Notes: generated by a model from the sequence alone, not told the origin. A stretch of DNA of 64,000 nt from 66-474 sp035281745 (GCA_035281745.1 DATEDI010000013.1:1-64000); one strand, 5' to 3'; positions 15,526 to 23,466 are shown, counted from the first letter of the stretch. Numbers and translations: made by a program.

Positions 15526-18453
15526 ATGCAGGCACGCTCCCAAGAATCGTCCACCCCCGCTTCGTTCCCTCGCGGCGCATCGCTCGCAGGTGACGGCGGC
15601 CGCTTGCGCTTCGGCTCGTTCAGCCTGTGGGAAGCCGAGCGCCGTCTTGAGCGTGAGGGAGAAACGGTGCGGCTGGGAGCGCGTTCGTTCGATCTGCTGC
15701 TGTATCTGGTCAAGCGCGCGGGCGAACTGGTCAGCAAGGATGGACTGCTCGCCGCTGTCTGGACCGGATTGGTGGTCGAGGAAGGCAGCGTACGCGTCCA
15801 CATGTCGCTGCTGCGCAAGGCTCTCGGCAAACCCGGCGCGGGCGACGGCTGCCGGGAATGGATCACCACCATTCCCCAGCGCGGTTACCGGTTCAACGGA
15901 AAGATCGTTTGCGAGCAACCGGATGATGCGACGAGCGTCGCGCCTTCGCCAGAAATGCGTTTCGCAAGACTGCCGGTGCGAATGACCGAACTCGTGGGCC
16001 GCGATGTCGATATCACCAAGGTCATCGAGGCATTCGGAAACCATCGGCTGGTAACGATCGTGGGGCCGGGCGGTATCGGGAAGACCAGCGTGGCCATCGC
16101 GGCGGCCGGACGGCGCCAGGAACTGAAGCCTGCCGTGAGAATCGCGTTCACGGACCTCGCCCCGCTGATCTCGCCGGATCACGTGGTGGGCGCCATCGCG
16201 CGTTCGGTGGGTGTCGCCGCCGACCTGCCCGATCCGGTCGACGTCATCACGCAACAACTGGGCGGGACCGACGCAGGCTTGCTCATCGACAACTGCGAAC
16301 ACGTGCTCGATTCGCTCGCGTCGCCGATTACCCGTTTGCTGACCGCCATTCCGGGCCTGCGCATCCTTGCCACCAGCCGTGAACCCTTGCGCGTTCCGGG
16401 TGAATATGTCCTGCGCCTCGCGCCATTGGCGGTTCCCGATGCGAAGCGCCTCACGCTCAGGCAAGCGCTTGACTTTACATCCGTCAAGCTGCTCGTCGAA
16501 CGCGCCAGGGACGCCGGGGCGGGAATTTTCAATGAATCCGACTGCCCCGCGTTGGCCAAGCTCTCGCGGCAACTCGACGGCATTCCGCTTGCGATCGAAC
16601 TGGTGGCCGCGCGCCTCGGCGTCCAATCGGTGCACGACCTCACGCTCAGGCTGGACGAGCGGCTGCTTTCGCTGGGCAACCGGACCGCGATCGAGCGGCA
16701 CAAATCGCTCGCGGCGGCGCTGGACTGGAGCATCGCGCTGCTCAGCGACGAAGAGCTGCGGACCTTTCGCCGGCTGTCACTGTTCCGCGGTCGATTCGAC
16801 GTCGATTCCGCCATCGCCGTCAGCGCCGGCGACATGCAGCCGGACGCAGTATTCGATGCGCTGATTTCGCTCGCCAACAAATCGCTGGTGTCGTTCGACG
16901 GCAACGACAGCATCGCGCCTTACCGCCTGCTCGACACGACTCGAAGCCATGCCGCGGCACTGCTTGCCGAGAGCGGCGAGCGCCCGGCGCTGGTGCGGCG
17001 CTACGTATTGCTCGTGCTGGACTTGATGAAAACTGCAACCGCGCAATTGCCGAACCTGGGGCGGCTGGAATGGAACGACCGCTACACCCATTACCTGAAC
17101 GACGTGCGCTTCGCGCTCAAGATTTGCCTGGCGGAGCAGCCCGACGCAAAGATCGCGGTAGGCCTCATCATGGCGTCCGCCTCGCTGTGGTTCATTCTTT
17201 CGCAGGTCGTCGAGTACTGTGAAGGCGTGGAAGAAGCCCTGGCGTTGGTCAAGCGGCAACCCGAGCCCGATCCGGAAGCAACCGCTTCACTGCTCACCAA
17301 GCTGATCATCGCGCTGCCGCACACGGCATTGGATGCAAACCTGGACGCCGCCTGCGATCAAGCCATCGCCGGCGCGATTGCGAGCAAGTCACGCGTTCTG
17401 GAGCTGCAGTCCCGCTGGGGGCAGTGCATGTACAACGTCTACCGCGGGCAATACGCAGCAGCATTGCGGCAATCGGAGGTCCTGCTCGAAGTCGTGCAAT
17501 CCTGGCCTGCCGATCCCGCTTCGCTGCATCTGGCCCACCGCATGCACGCCTATGCAGGTTTTTACTGCGGCAAATTCGATGCGGCCCGGAAGCACTGCGT
17601 GGAATCCCTTCGCATAAGCCGCACCCTCAGGCGCACGCGCGCCCACATGGTGGGTGTGGAGCCCACGGCGTCGGCACTCACCCTGCTCTCGCTGGTGCTG
17701 TGGATTCGGGGAGAATCCGCAAGGGCGCTGAAAACCGCCCGCAACGCCGTACATCGCGCGGAAACGATCGGGCATGCCGTTTCCCTGTGCGTCGCGCTCT
17801 ACGGCGGTTGTGCGGTTGCGTTGTGGTCCGGCGAGTTCAAGCTCGCCGCAGCCTGGGTCCGGTTGATGGCGGGGGAAGCACGACGCACCGGGCTGGTGCG
17901 CTGGCTGCACTATGCCGAATGGTTCGCCCAGGGCCTGAAGCTCAGCATTGACGACGAAACAGGCGCGTACGCCCGCAAGGTGCTGGATCAGCTCTCCACG
18001 TACGACGCGCCACGCAAGGAAATGCTCGTCACCTTCTCCACCGACTGGATCGACGACGCGATGATTGCGCGTGTCGTCTCCGGAGAAGGGCTGTGGAGCG
18101 CCGCCGAAGTTTGGCGCGCCGCCGCCAATCGCAGCGAACAGGCGGGCAAGCTTGACGAAGCCGAACAGTACTACCGCCACGCGCTTGAAACCGCGCGCGA
18201 GCAAGGCGCGAAGGCATGGGAACAACGCGCCGCATTGAGCCTGGCCAACATGTGCTCCCGCCACGACCAGCCGCAGCAAGCCATGCAATTGCTCGATGAC
18301 ACCTTCGGGAACGTCGCCGTGTCAGGCTTCGGCAATCCGGCGATCGCGCAAGCCGAAGCACTGCGCAAGGAAATTGCTGCTCTCCCTGCAGCGGCCGGCG
18401 CAGCCTGCCGCAAGATCAGCGTGAAGAAGTCACGTACGGCGCGCGGCGGATGA
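15526..18453 (+). CDS. Large winged-helix / NTPase / TPR-like transcriptional regulator
   Basis: This 975-residue protein has three parts. Residues ~25-125 form an OmpR/CadC-type winged helix (LRFGSFSLWEAERRLEREGE, ITTIPQRGYRFNG). Residues ~145-420 form a STAND-type NTPase with Walker A GPGGIGKTS (about 180-188), Walker B LLIDNCEHVL and a sensor ILATSREPLRVPGE. From ~450 to the end are helical, TPR-like repeats (for example LDEAEQYYRHALETAREQGAKAWEQRA). Such proteins sense a ligand, oligomerise with ATP and activate promoters. No membrane segment was seen. The ATG at 15526 is chosen; a GTG at 15451 would add 25 residues of low-quality sequence. It is divergent from the AhpD-cupin pair, its most probable target. 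The signal is unknown. Confidence 0.88.
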   Translation: MQARSQESSTPASFPRGASLAGDGGRLRFGSFSLWEAERRLEREGETVRLGARSFDLLLYLVKRAGELVSKDGLLAAVWTGLVVEEGSVRVHMSLLRKALGKPGAGDGCREWITTIPQRGYRFNGKIVCEQPDDATSVAPSPEMRFARLPVRMTELVGRDVDITKVIEAFGNHRLVTIVGPGGIGKTSVAIAAAGRRQELKPAVRIAFTDLAPLISPDHVVGAIARSVGVAADLPDPVDVITQQLGGTDAGLLIDNCEHVLDSLASPITRLLTAIPGLRILATSREPLRVPGEYVLRLAPLAVPDAKRLTLRQALDFTSVKLLVERARDAGAGIFNESDCPALAKLSRQLDGIPLAIELVAARLGVQSVHDLTLRLDERLLSLGNRTAIERHKSLAAALDWSIALLSDEELRTFRRLSLFRGRFDVDSAIAVSAGDMQPDAVFDALISLANKSLVSFDGNDSIAPYRLLDTTRSHAAALLAESGERPALVRRYVLLVLDLMKTATAQLPNLGRLEWNDRYTHYLNDVRFALKICLAEQPDAKIAVGLIMASASLWFILSQVVEYCEGVEEALALVKRQPEPDPEATASLLTKLIIALPHTALDANLDAACDQAIAGAIASKSRVLELQSRWGQCMYNVYRGQYAAALRQSEVLLEVVQSWPADPASLHLAHRMHAYAGFYCGKFDAARKHCVESLRISRTLRRTRAHMVGVEPTASALTLLSLVLWIRGESARALKTARNAVHRAETIGHAVSLCVALYGGCAVALWSGEFKLAAAWVRLMAGEARRTGLVRWLHYAEWFAQGLKLSIDDETGAYARKVLDQLSTYDAPRKEMLVTFSTDWIDDAMIARVVSGEGLWSAAEVWRAAANRSEQAGKLDEAEQYYRHALETAREQGAKAWEQRAALSLANMCSRHDQPQQAMQLLDDTFGNVAVSGFGNPAIAQAEALRKEIAALPAAAGAACRKISVKKSRTARGG

Positions 18454-18772
18454 GACGCTGTGCGAACGTGTCCAATGGGTATTCGCGGTGAGAAAGGCTG
18501 CGCTCGAGGATGCACAGCCGCCGATAACCTCGATCAACGTCACCAACAGACTTTGATCGGCTCGACGGTTTGCTGATCACAGCGCCGCATGCGGAGCGAT
18601 GTTCGGCTGGGCAACGGTCGCCGCCTACGCAAAGCTGTCGAATAGCAAACGTTGGTGCCTTGCCTTGCTGAGCCTTGCTGACGTTGCCGGTATCGTGCAA
18701 ACGCCTGATCGCAGCGTCCGCTGGATTCGTATCTTCAATAGTTCGGCCACCTGAAATTACAGCGGTCTGACA
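18454..18772. other. Intergenic region, no gene recognised
   Basis: About 320 bp between the large regulator and the accessory island. Composition is still GC-rich up to about 18720 and then falls. A 94-codon open frame on the minus strand has no recognisable motif and no good ribosome-binding site, and I do not call it. The last bases before GTTACGA (18773) mark the change to low-GC sequence. Confidence 0.5.
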
Positions 18773-18799
18773 GTTACGAATTAACCGCTAAATAAGTGC

Positions 18800-18828
18800 T
18801 TGACAACTCCACATTAGTAAACTATCAT
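18800..18828 (+). promoter_or_regulatory. Near-consensus sigma-70 promoter
   Basis: TTGACA (18800-18805, a perfect -35 box), a 17-bp spacer and TATCAT (18823-18828, -10 box) lie 30 bp before the ATG of the 88-residue gene. Transcription would start near 18835. A GGAG ribosome-binding site (18847-18850) follows seven bases before the ATG. This is the clearest vegetative promoter in the window and can also drive the TIR-like gene, whose start is 135 bp beyond the small gene's stop. Confidence 0.8.
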
Positions 18829-18857
18829 ACGCTATCGGATCAACGCGGAGTGTTATT

Positions 18858-19124
18858 ATGACAAAGATTTCAGTTGCGGAGTTTGAGGCAAAGGTTCTGG
18901 CCAAGGAAGAGATTGTGATCAAGATTAGAGCGCCTTCAGGCACCAAGGTGGATGATTATGATTACGAGCGTAAGGCTGCCGGCAATCAATCGACGACAGA
19001 TTGGCTTGACGGTCGAGTTAAGCCCCTTATAGATGGGCACGAGGTTGATGTCGTTGGGGGTGACTATGCAGTTCCCCACGGGCGCACCAAGCTAGATACC
19101 CTAAGGTCTAGTTACGAGAAGTAA
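18858..19124 (+). CDS. 88-residue protein of unknown function in accessory island
   Basis: This small soluble, highly charged protein (MTKISVAEFEAKVLAKEEIV at the start) contains VIKIRAPSGTKVDDYDYERKA and ends in HGRTKLDTLRSSYEK. I do not recognise a family. No signal peptide, membrane helix or cysteine is present. It has a strong promoter and a good ribosome-binding site, which argues for a real gene. Base composition is much lower in GC than the flanking chromosome, a sign of transfer. It is the first gene of the island and is followed by an attC-like element and then the TIR-like gene. An antitoxin, regulator or small defence partner are possible roles, but nothing in the sequence decides between them. 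Confidence 0.7.
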   Translation: MTKISVAEFEAKVLAKEEIVIKIRAPSGTKVDDYDYERKAAGNQSTTDWLDGRVKPLIDGHEVDVVGGDYAVPHGRTKLDTLRSSYEK

Positions 19125-19158
19125 AGGGGTTGCGCTTGTTAGCTCCGTGCCAAGCGTG

Positions 19159-19236
19159 GCCGAACAAGCCGCTCAAGCCGACTTACTTGCCCAAGCTCAG
19201 CCGTGGCAAATCTACGGCTGAGCTTGGGCGTTACGA
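19159..19236 (+). other. Candidate integron attC-like site / strong inverted repeat
   Basis: Features in order: GCCGAAC (19159-19165), a short spacer, CTCAAGCCG (19172-19180), a centre, CGGCTGAG (19215-19222) and GTTACGA (19230-19236). CTC-AGCCG pairs with CGGCT-GAG leaving one extra A, and AAC pairs with GTT, the layout of an attC folded site with an extrahelical base. The same GTTACGA occurs at 18773-18779, so the 88-residue gene would be one cassette. Against this, a perfect 15-bp inverted repeat (GCCCAAGCTCAGCCG 19189-19203 with 19215-19229) competes with that fold, and the outer GCCGAAC and GTTACGA do not fully match the RYYYAAC/GTTRRRY consensus. A plain hairpin is the simpler alternative. 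Confidence 0.4.
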
Positions 19237-19259
19237 CGTATCGCAAAAAGGGGAAAAGC

Positions 19260-20042
19260 GTGCCGAGATGCTTTGTAATCCAGCCGTTTGATACGAGTAG
19301 ATTTGACAAGCGCTTCAACGATACGTTCAAGCCGGCTATCGTGGCAGCCGGCCTTGAACCATACCGCGTGGACCAAGATCCACATGTGGAAGTACCGATC
19401 CAGGCCATTGAAGGCGGTATTCGCGAGTCCGCAATATGTCTGGCTGACATCACTACGGACAATCCGAATGTATGGTACGAATTGGGTTACGCTTTTGCTT
19501 CCGACACCCCTGTCGTGATGGTTTGCTGCGATGAACGCGCTGGTGCACGGTATCCGTTCGACATCCAGCATCGGACGATCATCACCTACAGTTCCGAGTC
19601 GTCCAGCGATTTCGAAAGTCTGAAAGGCCAAATTAAGGACAGGCTTGAAGCGTTATTGCAGAAGCGCGAGAGCCTGCGGCAGATCGCGGCAGCTAGTGAG
19701 CTCAATGACGTCGAAGGTCTTAGTCAGCCGGAACTCGCAGTCCTTGCATCACTTGCCGGTGACGCCGCGCTTCCGGACAGCACCACGAGCCTCTATTCGC
19801 TTCAGCATGACGTAGAAGGCGCAGGCTTTACATCGGTAGGCTTCGGCATAGGGCTGCGACGTCTGCTTAGGAAGCAACTGGTGGAGTCTATGGAAGACAC
19901 AAACTACAACGGTGAAACATTTTCAGCAGCCAGATTAACTGATGCGGGCTGGGCATGGATCGAAACTAATGAGCACATGTTCGCGATCAAGAAAAAATCA
20001 GCATCAACGGTTGGCTTCGAAGATGATGATATTCCGTTCTAA
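19260..20042 (+). CDS. TIR/deoxyribosyltransferase-like domain protein with C-terminal winged helix
   Basis: This is a 260-residue protein. Residues 1-~140 resemble the TIR / nucleoside 2-deoxyribosyltransferase-like fold: CFVIQPFD at the first strand, FKPAIVAAGLEPYRVDQDP, then ICLADITTDNPNVWYELGYA, where Glu74 of NxxWYELG is at the place of the catalytic glutamate of NAD- or nucleotide-cleaving members. Residues ~165-255 look like a winged helix (LSQPELAVLASLAG, LRRLLRKQLVESM, ARLTDAGWAWIETN). Many bacterial TIR-type proteins are NADases in anti-phage defence, so an effector or sensor role is plausible but inferred. The GTG at 19260 with AAGGGG upstream is preferred over the GTG at 19203, which lies inside a hairpin. 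It is codirectional with the reverse transcriptase gene 522 bp downstream. Confidence 0.7.
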   Translation: MPRCFVIQPFDTSRFDKRFNDTFKPAIVAAGLEPYRVDQDPHVEVPIQAIEGGIRESAICLADITTDNPNVWYELGYAFASDTPVVMVCCDERAGARYPFDIQHRTIITYSSESSSDFESLKGQIKDRLEALLQKRESLRQIAAASELNDVEGLSQPELAVLASLAGDAALPDSTTSLYSLQHDVEGAGFTSVGFGIGLRRLLRKQLVESMEDTNYNGETFSAARLTDAGWAWIETNEHMFAIKKKSASTVGFEDDDIPF

Positions 20043-20051
20043 GTTGGGACA

Positions 20052-20111
20052 GCCACAACAAGTCAATTCGGCGAACAGGTTCCCGCGCGCCACTGATTTC
20101 CGGCGTTGGCT
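20052..20111 (+). other. Weak attC-like hairpin after the TIR-like gene
   Basis: AGCCACAAC (20051-20059) can pair with GTTGGCT (20105-20111), TCA with TGA, and GGCG (20070-20073) with CGCC (20088-20091), separated by unpaired spacers. The length, about 60 bp, and the AAC/GTT ends fit a short attC. The match is partial and could be chance. Confidence 0.2.
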
Positions 20112-20112
20112 C

Positions 20113-20179
20113 AAAAATAAGGGGCCAGAAATAAGGGAACGGATGTAATTAACAATGTTTAATTGCCCCACCTATTTTT
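20113..20179. repeat. Nested inverted repeat (possible terminator or REP-like element)
   Basis: AAAAATA (20113-20119) and TATTTTT (20173-20179) form the outer arms, AGGGGC (20120-20125) pairs with GCCCC (20165-20169) next, and AATTAA (20147-20152) with TTAATT (20159-20164) makes an inner hairpin. A T-rich run (CCTTTTTTCC) follows at about 20187-20196. It could end the TIR-like transcript. It also resembles REP-type sequences with an AAAAATAAGGGG start that are scattered in gammaproteobacteria. Confidence 0.5.
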
Positions 20180-20563
20180 CCGTATCCTTTTTTCCTCCGC
20201 GCGCCACGGACGATAGACTGCACATACTCATTGCTAGACAGAGGCACGGAAGACCCGCGACGGCCGTATGTGTATCTGCGATAACCTCAATCAGTCGCCA
20301 CGCTGTGGCCAGCAAGCCTAGGCTACGCGCCACGCGTGTCCGTTTCTAACCCAGCCTTTCCGCGAAGTACACCCCACCACACCGTGCCAGGTATCGCGGC
20401 AACATGACTCGCGAGCTGTGCGCTCACCAATCCTCTGCCTCAGAGTTGGCGCGCCAAATCCCGATGATTGTCACGCCAGCCCTCGCGCGCGATACTCTTG
20501 GAAAGCGCCACGCTGGAGCGGCTGAAATAGGCGTTCGGCGGCACAAGGGGAACACGTCTAGAC
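20180..20563. other. Non-coding region before the reverse transcriptase, with clustered hairpins
   Basis: No convincing gene was found; a 64-codon frame at 20155-20349 has no ribosome-binding site and no family features. Three hairpins lie back to back: GCCAC-GCT-GTGGC (20297-20309), the palindrome AGCCTAGGCT (20315-20324) and ACGCG-CCA-CGCGT (20325-20337). The last 30 bp before the RT start follow GTTCGGC (20533-20539), a possible cassette core. Several defence-type RTs work with a non-coding RNA encoded beside them, and this is where one would lie. That function is inferred only. Confidence 0.35.
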
Positions 20564-22059
20564 ATGAAGAGGTTAATTGACCTACCCGGTAAGGAAGCCC
20601 GTGCCCATTTCATGAGGGGCAGTAGTTACTTCAATGGAGATTTGCCGCGATATCTAAGCTTCGAGCCGATATTGGCAGACGTTGCAGCGGTCCTGGTCAA
20701 TCAAGACTACGCTCAATTTAAGGCGAGCTGGCCAAGCGAACTTCCAAACGTAAATTATAAGTTTCTTGCCAATAAGGATGGGAGGCTTGCATGGCGTCCA
20801 CTTGAACTGATACATCCTGCCATTTACGTATCCTTAGTCAATACTATCTGTGACGATGCAAACTGGAAGCATATCCAACAGCGTATAGGCGAGTTCGAGC
20901 GTGGAATCGTTGATTGCTGCAGCGCGCCCGTGATGTCTGTTGACCATCAGACGAACATCGCAATGCAGATAAAAAGCTGGTGGCAAATGGTCGAACAGCG
21001 ATCACTGGCGCACTCGTTGCAGTTTAGCCACCTTCTTCATACCGACGTAACAAACTGTTATGGTTCTTTATACACGCATAGCATTGCATGGGCTGTTCAC
21101 GGGTTAGCGGAGGCGAAGGCGGCGAAAGGAGAACACTCATTGCTTGGGAATAAAATCGACCGCCATATTCAAGCTGGTCGATACGGTCAGACAAACGGAA
21201 TACCGCAAGGGTCCGTGCTGATGGATTTTATAGCGGAAATTGTCCTCGGGTACGTTGACGAGCTCTCAATGCAGAGTTAGACGGGCGCATCGACGTACGG
21301 ATTCTGCGCTATAGAGATGACTATAGAATATTTTCTAATAATGATGAAACAGCCGGGATTGTCTTAAAGGTCGTTAGTGACAAGTTGCGTATTGTTGGTA
21401 TGAATCTCGGTGTTTCAAAGACCTTTTCCTGCCAAAATGTTGTGGAAGGTTCGGTCAAACCGGACAAGCGCGCGGGAATTTACCTCCAAGATCTTGGCGA
21501 TACCAACGCCCAGACGATACAAAAGCAGCTCCTCAGGCTACATTCGTTCGGGCAACAGTACCCGAATAGCGGGGCTCCCCGTCGTCTTATCGGTGAGTTT
21601 CACATCAACATATCGAAGCAAACGAAGCCGCCTGACGACCTCGAAGTACAGGTGGCGATAGCAACTGACGTTGGGTTTGTTTCCCCTTCGACTTTCCCTG
21701 CTGTAGCTGGCATTCTGACTCACCTAATCTCCCTAGCGCCAAGTGAAGATAAAGCGCAACTATGGACCAAGGTGCGTGAGAAGATGGCGCGGATGCCCTA
21801 CAACGGCTACCTCGAGATTTGGCTCCAGCGAGTCACGAGACCAAGAAGCTTGGGCATCCAGTTCGACAGTGATGAGCGTATTTGCCAGATCGTCAACGGA
21901 GCGTCCCCTCAGCTTTGGGAGTCGACTTGGATCGCGAGTCATGCGCTTAAGAACGCTTTGGATGTAAAGAAGATCATTATTTCGGATGCAAGCGATGCTA
22001 GCGAGGTAGTAGAACCCGAAGAGGTGCAACTGTTCAAGGAGAACGCGTGGGCATATTAA
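20564..22059 (+). pseudogene. Defence-type (UG/DRT-like) reverse transcriptase, split by a -1 frameshift
   Basis: The first frame (20564-21280, 238 residues) carries IHPAIYVSLVN, RT motif HTDVTNCYGSLYTHSIAWA (catalytic Asp161) and QTNGIPQGSVLMDFIAEI (motif B/4), then stops at TAG 21278. The next frame, open from 21259 to 22059, restores ALNAELDGRIDVRILRYRDDYRIFSNN with the catalytic YRDD at 21310-21321, followed by LRIVGMNLGVSKTF and a ~210-residue C-terminal region. One lost base within CTCTC (about 21263-21267) explains the break, and the intact protein would be about 498 residues. Sequence style matches the unknown-group RTs of bacterial defence, not group II introns; I cannot assign the subgroup. 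Sequencing error or recoding remain possible. A TTG at 21385 could start only a catalytically empty C-terminal piece. Confidence 0.85.
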
Positions 22060-22458
22060 GCAGATTGGGACCGAAAAAGGGGATGGGCAATTAGTCCGGT
22101 AGGAACAAGGCCATCCCGTTGAAGCCGTCTCCCAATCCGCTCGGCGACGTTCACGCGCCCGGAGCGTGGACCTGAGCGCAGCAGGATACCCAACGACGCC
22201 TTCGAGACGGCAGAAGCTCCGCGCTCCTGTTCCAGGCAGGTGTGTGCCATATGGAACTTCCCATCGGGTATCGGCGACTCGTCCACCGCAGGCAGGGCTC
22301 ACAGCTCGACGATGCCTCGTCGGGCTGCCGTCACAACCGCCTTCGATAACAACCTTTGACACGCATTAACTGGCTCGGACGCGCGCGAGGGGGCAAAGTG
22401 CGGGGGTGGTTCGTCTTTGATCGAACTGCTTGCCCCCTTCAATCGCGAAGGCACGTCC
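22060..22458. other. Right junction of the island, no clear gene
   Basis: This 400-bp stretch returns to high GC. Overlapping minus-strand frames (for example 22056-22286) encode unfamiliar, arginine-rich sequence and were not accepted. A short stretch near 22111-22140 resembles the first codons of the LysR gene at 22473-22500 (shared GTCTCCCAATC), which could be a remnant of a duplicated 5' end or chance. The LysR promoter must lie here. Confidence 0.4.
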
Positions 22459-23466
22459 ATGAACTTTTCCACGCCTGTTGACGCGGTCTCCCAATCGAAC
22501 CCGCTGGCTGCCAGCTTCGCCACGACCTACGCAGGCGTTGTCGCCTTCATCGCCGTCGCCACCGAGGGCAATTTCGCCCGCGCGGCGGACAGGCTCGGCA
22601 TCGGTCGTTCCGCGGTGAGCCGGAATGTGCAGCGGCTGGAAGACCAGTTGAAGGTCCGCCTGTTCCAGCGCACCACGCGGCGCACCGCGCTCACCCGCGA
22701 GGGCGATCAGTTTTATGCGAGTTGCCACTCGGGCATCGACCGGATCGTCCAGGCGGTCGAGGAGATGATGGATCTGCGCAACGGGCCGCCGCGCGGCCAT
22801 CTTCGCGTGAGTTCGACAGTCGGCTTCGGCCGCAAGGTGATCGCGCCGCTGCTGTATGACTTCCAGGCCACGTATCCCGGCGTGACGGTCGATCTGCTGT
22901 TGCGCGACAAGCCGACCGATTTCACGTCCGACCGCGTGGACGTGACATTCCGCAACGGACGCATGGAAGACGCCGACATCATCGCCCGGCAGATCATCCC
23001 GATGCAGATGCTGGTCTGCTGCTCGCCGGCGTACAAAGAGGCGCATGGATTGCCCGCCGCGATAGAGGACCTGGCGACGCACGAATGCATCAACTTTTGC
23101 AATGGCGCGGGACGGCCCGTGGACTGGGAATTCAAAGTGGATGGCAAGGTCCGCAAGGTGCTGCCGCGCGCCAGGCTTTCCTATAACGATCCGGAACTGG
23201 TGCTGCAGGCCGTGCTCGATGGGCAGGGCGTCGCCCAGATGGCGGGTTACCTGGCGTGCGAACCGTTGCGGTCCGGCGCGCTGGTTCAGTGCCTGATGCA
23301 GTACGCGCCGGAAGACCGCGGCCACTACATCTGTTATCTGAGCCGGCAGCACATGCCCTCGCGCATGCGCGTGTTCATCGACTTCATGACGGCCAGGATC
23401 CGCGCCGAAGATTTGCAGAATCCGGCGGACTTTGGCTTGGGCCTTGAGAACGCGCGCGCGGCCTGA
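22459..23466 (+). CDS. LysR-family transcriptional regulator
   Basis: This 335-residue LysR-type regulator has its helix-turn-helix near residues 25-85: FIAVATEGNFARAADRLGIGRSAVSRNVQRLEDQLKVRLFQRTTRR, with the usual A-A-x-x-L-x-x-x-x-x-x-V-S spacing. The effector-binding region follows (GHLRVSSTVGFGRKVIAPLL, DVTFRNGRMEDADIIARQI, ELVLQAVLDGQGVAQMAGYL). The N-terminus is about 20 residues longer than usual. The ATG at 22459 is taken rather than a TTG at 22417. It stands upstream of the unknown protein gene and the NmrA-MFS pair on the same strand; LysR proteins often control such neighbours, but no operator was identified. Codon use is typical of the chromosome, so the island ends before it. 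Confidence 0.93.
   Translation: MNFSTPVDAVSQSNPLAASFATTYAGVVAFIAVATEGNFARAADRLGIGRSAVSRNVQRLEDQLKVRLFQRTTRRTALTREGDQFYASCHSGIDRIVQAVEEMMDLRNGPPRGHLRVSSTVGFGRKVIAPLLYDFQATYPGVTVDLLLRDKPTDFTSDRVDVTFRNGRMEDADIIARQIIPMQMLVCCSPAYKEAHGLPAAIEDLATHECINFCNGAGRPVDWEFKVDGKVRKVLPRARLSYNDPELVLQAVLDGQGVAQMAGYLACEPLRSGALVQCLMQYAPEDRGHYICYLSRQHMPSRMRVFIDFMTARIRAEDLQNPADFGLGLENARAA

Noticed and set aside
18416..18700. 94-codon minus-strand frame after the large regulator
   Set aside because: No ribosome-binding site, no family resemblance, and it overlaps the end of the regulator gene.
18519..20295. Similar strings GATAACCTCGATCA (18521) and GATAACCTCAATCA (20280) as possible attachment-site repeats
   Set aside because: Only about 14 bases match, with no similarity beyond, and neither sits at the composition boundary of the island.
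20155..20349. 64-codon frame between the TIR-like and RT genes
   Set aside because: The start lies inside a hairpin, there is no ribosome-binding site, and the composition is not protein-like; a structured RNA or spacer is more likely.
21255..21285. Programmed -1 frameshifting of the reverse transcriptase
   Set aside because: The site lacks a classical X-XXY-YYZ slippery heptamer, and no strong hairpin follows; mutation or sequencing error is simpler.
22056..22286. 76-codon minus-strand frame at the right end of the island
   Set aside because: Unfamiliar Arg/Gly/Ser-rich translation that overlaps another open frame on the same strand; it could be a gene remnant but nothing supports a call.
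22111..22500. Short repeat between 22111-22140 and the start of the LysR gene (GTCTCCCAATC)
   Set aside because: The match is too short to show duplication, and the flanks diverge completely.
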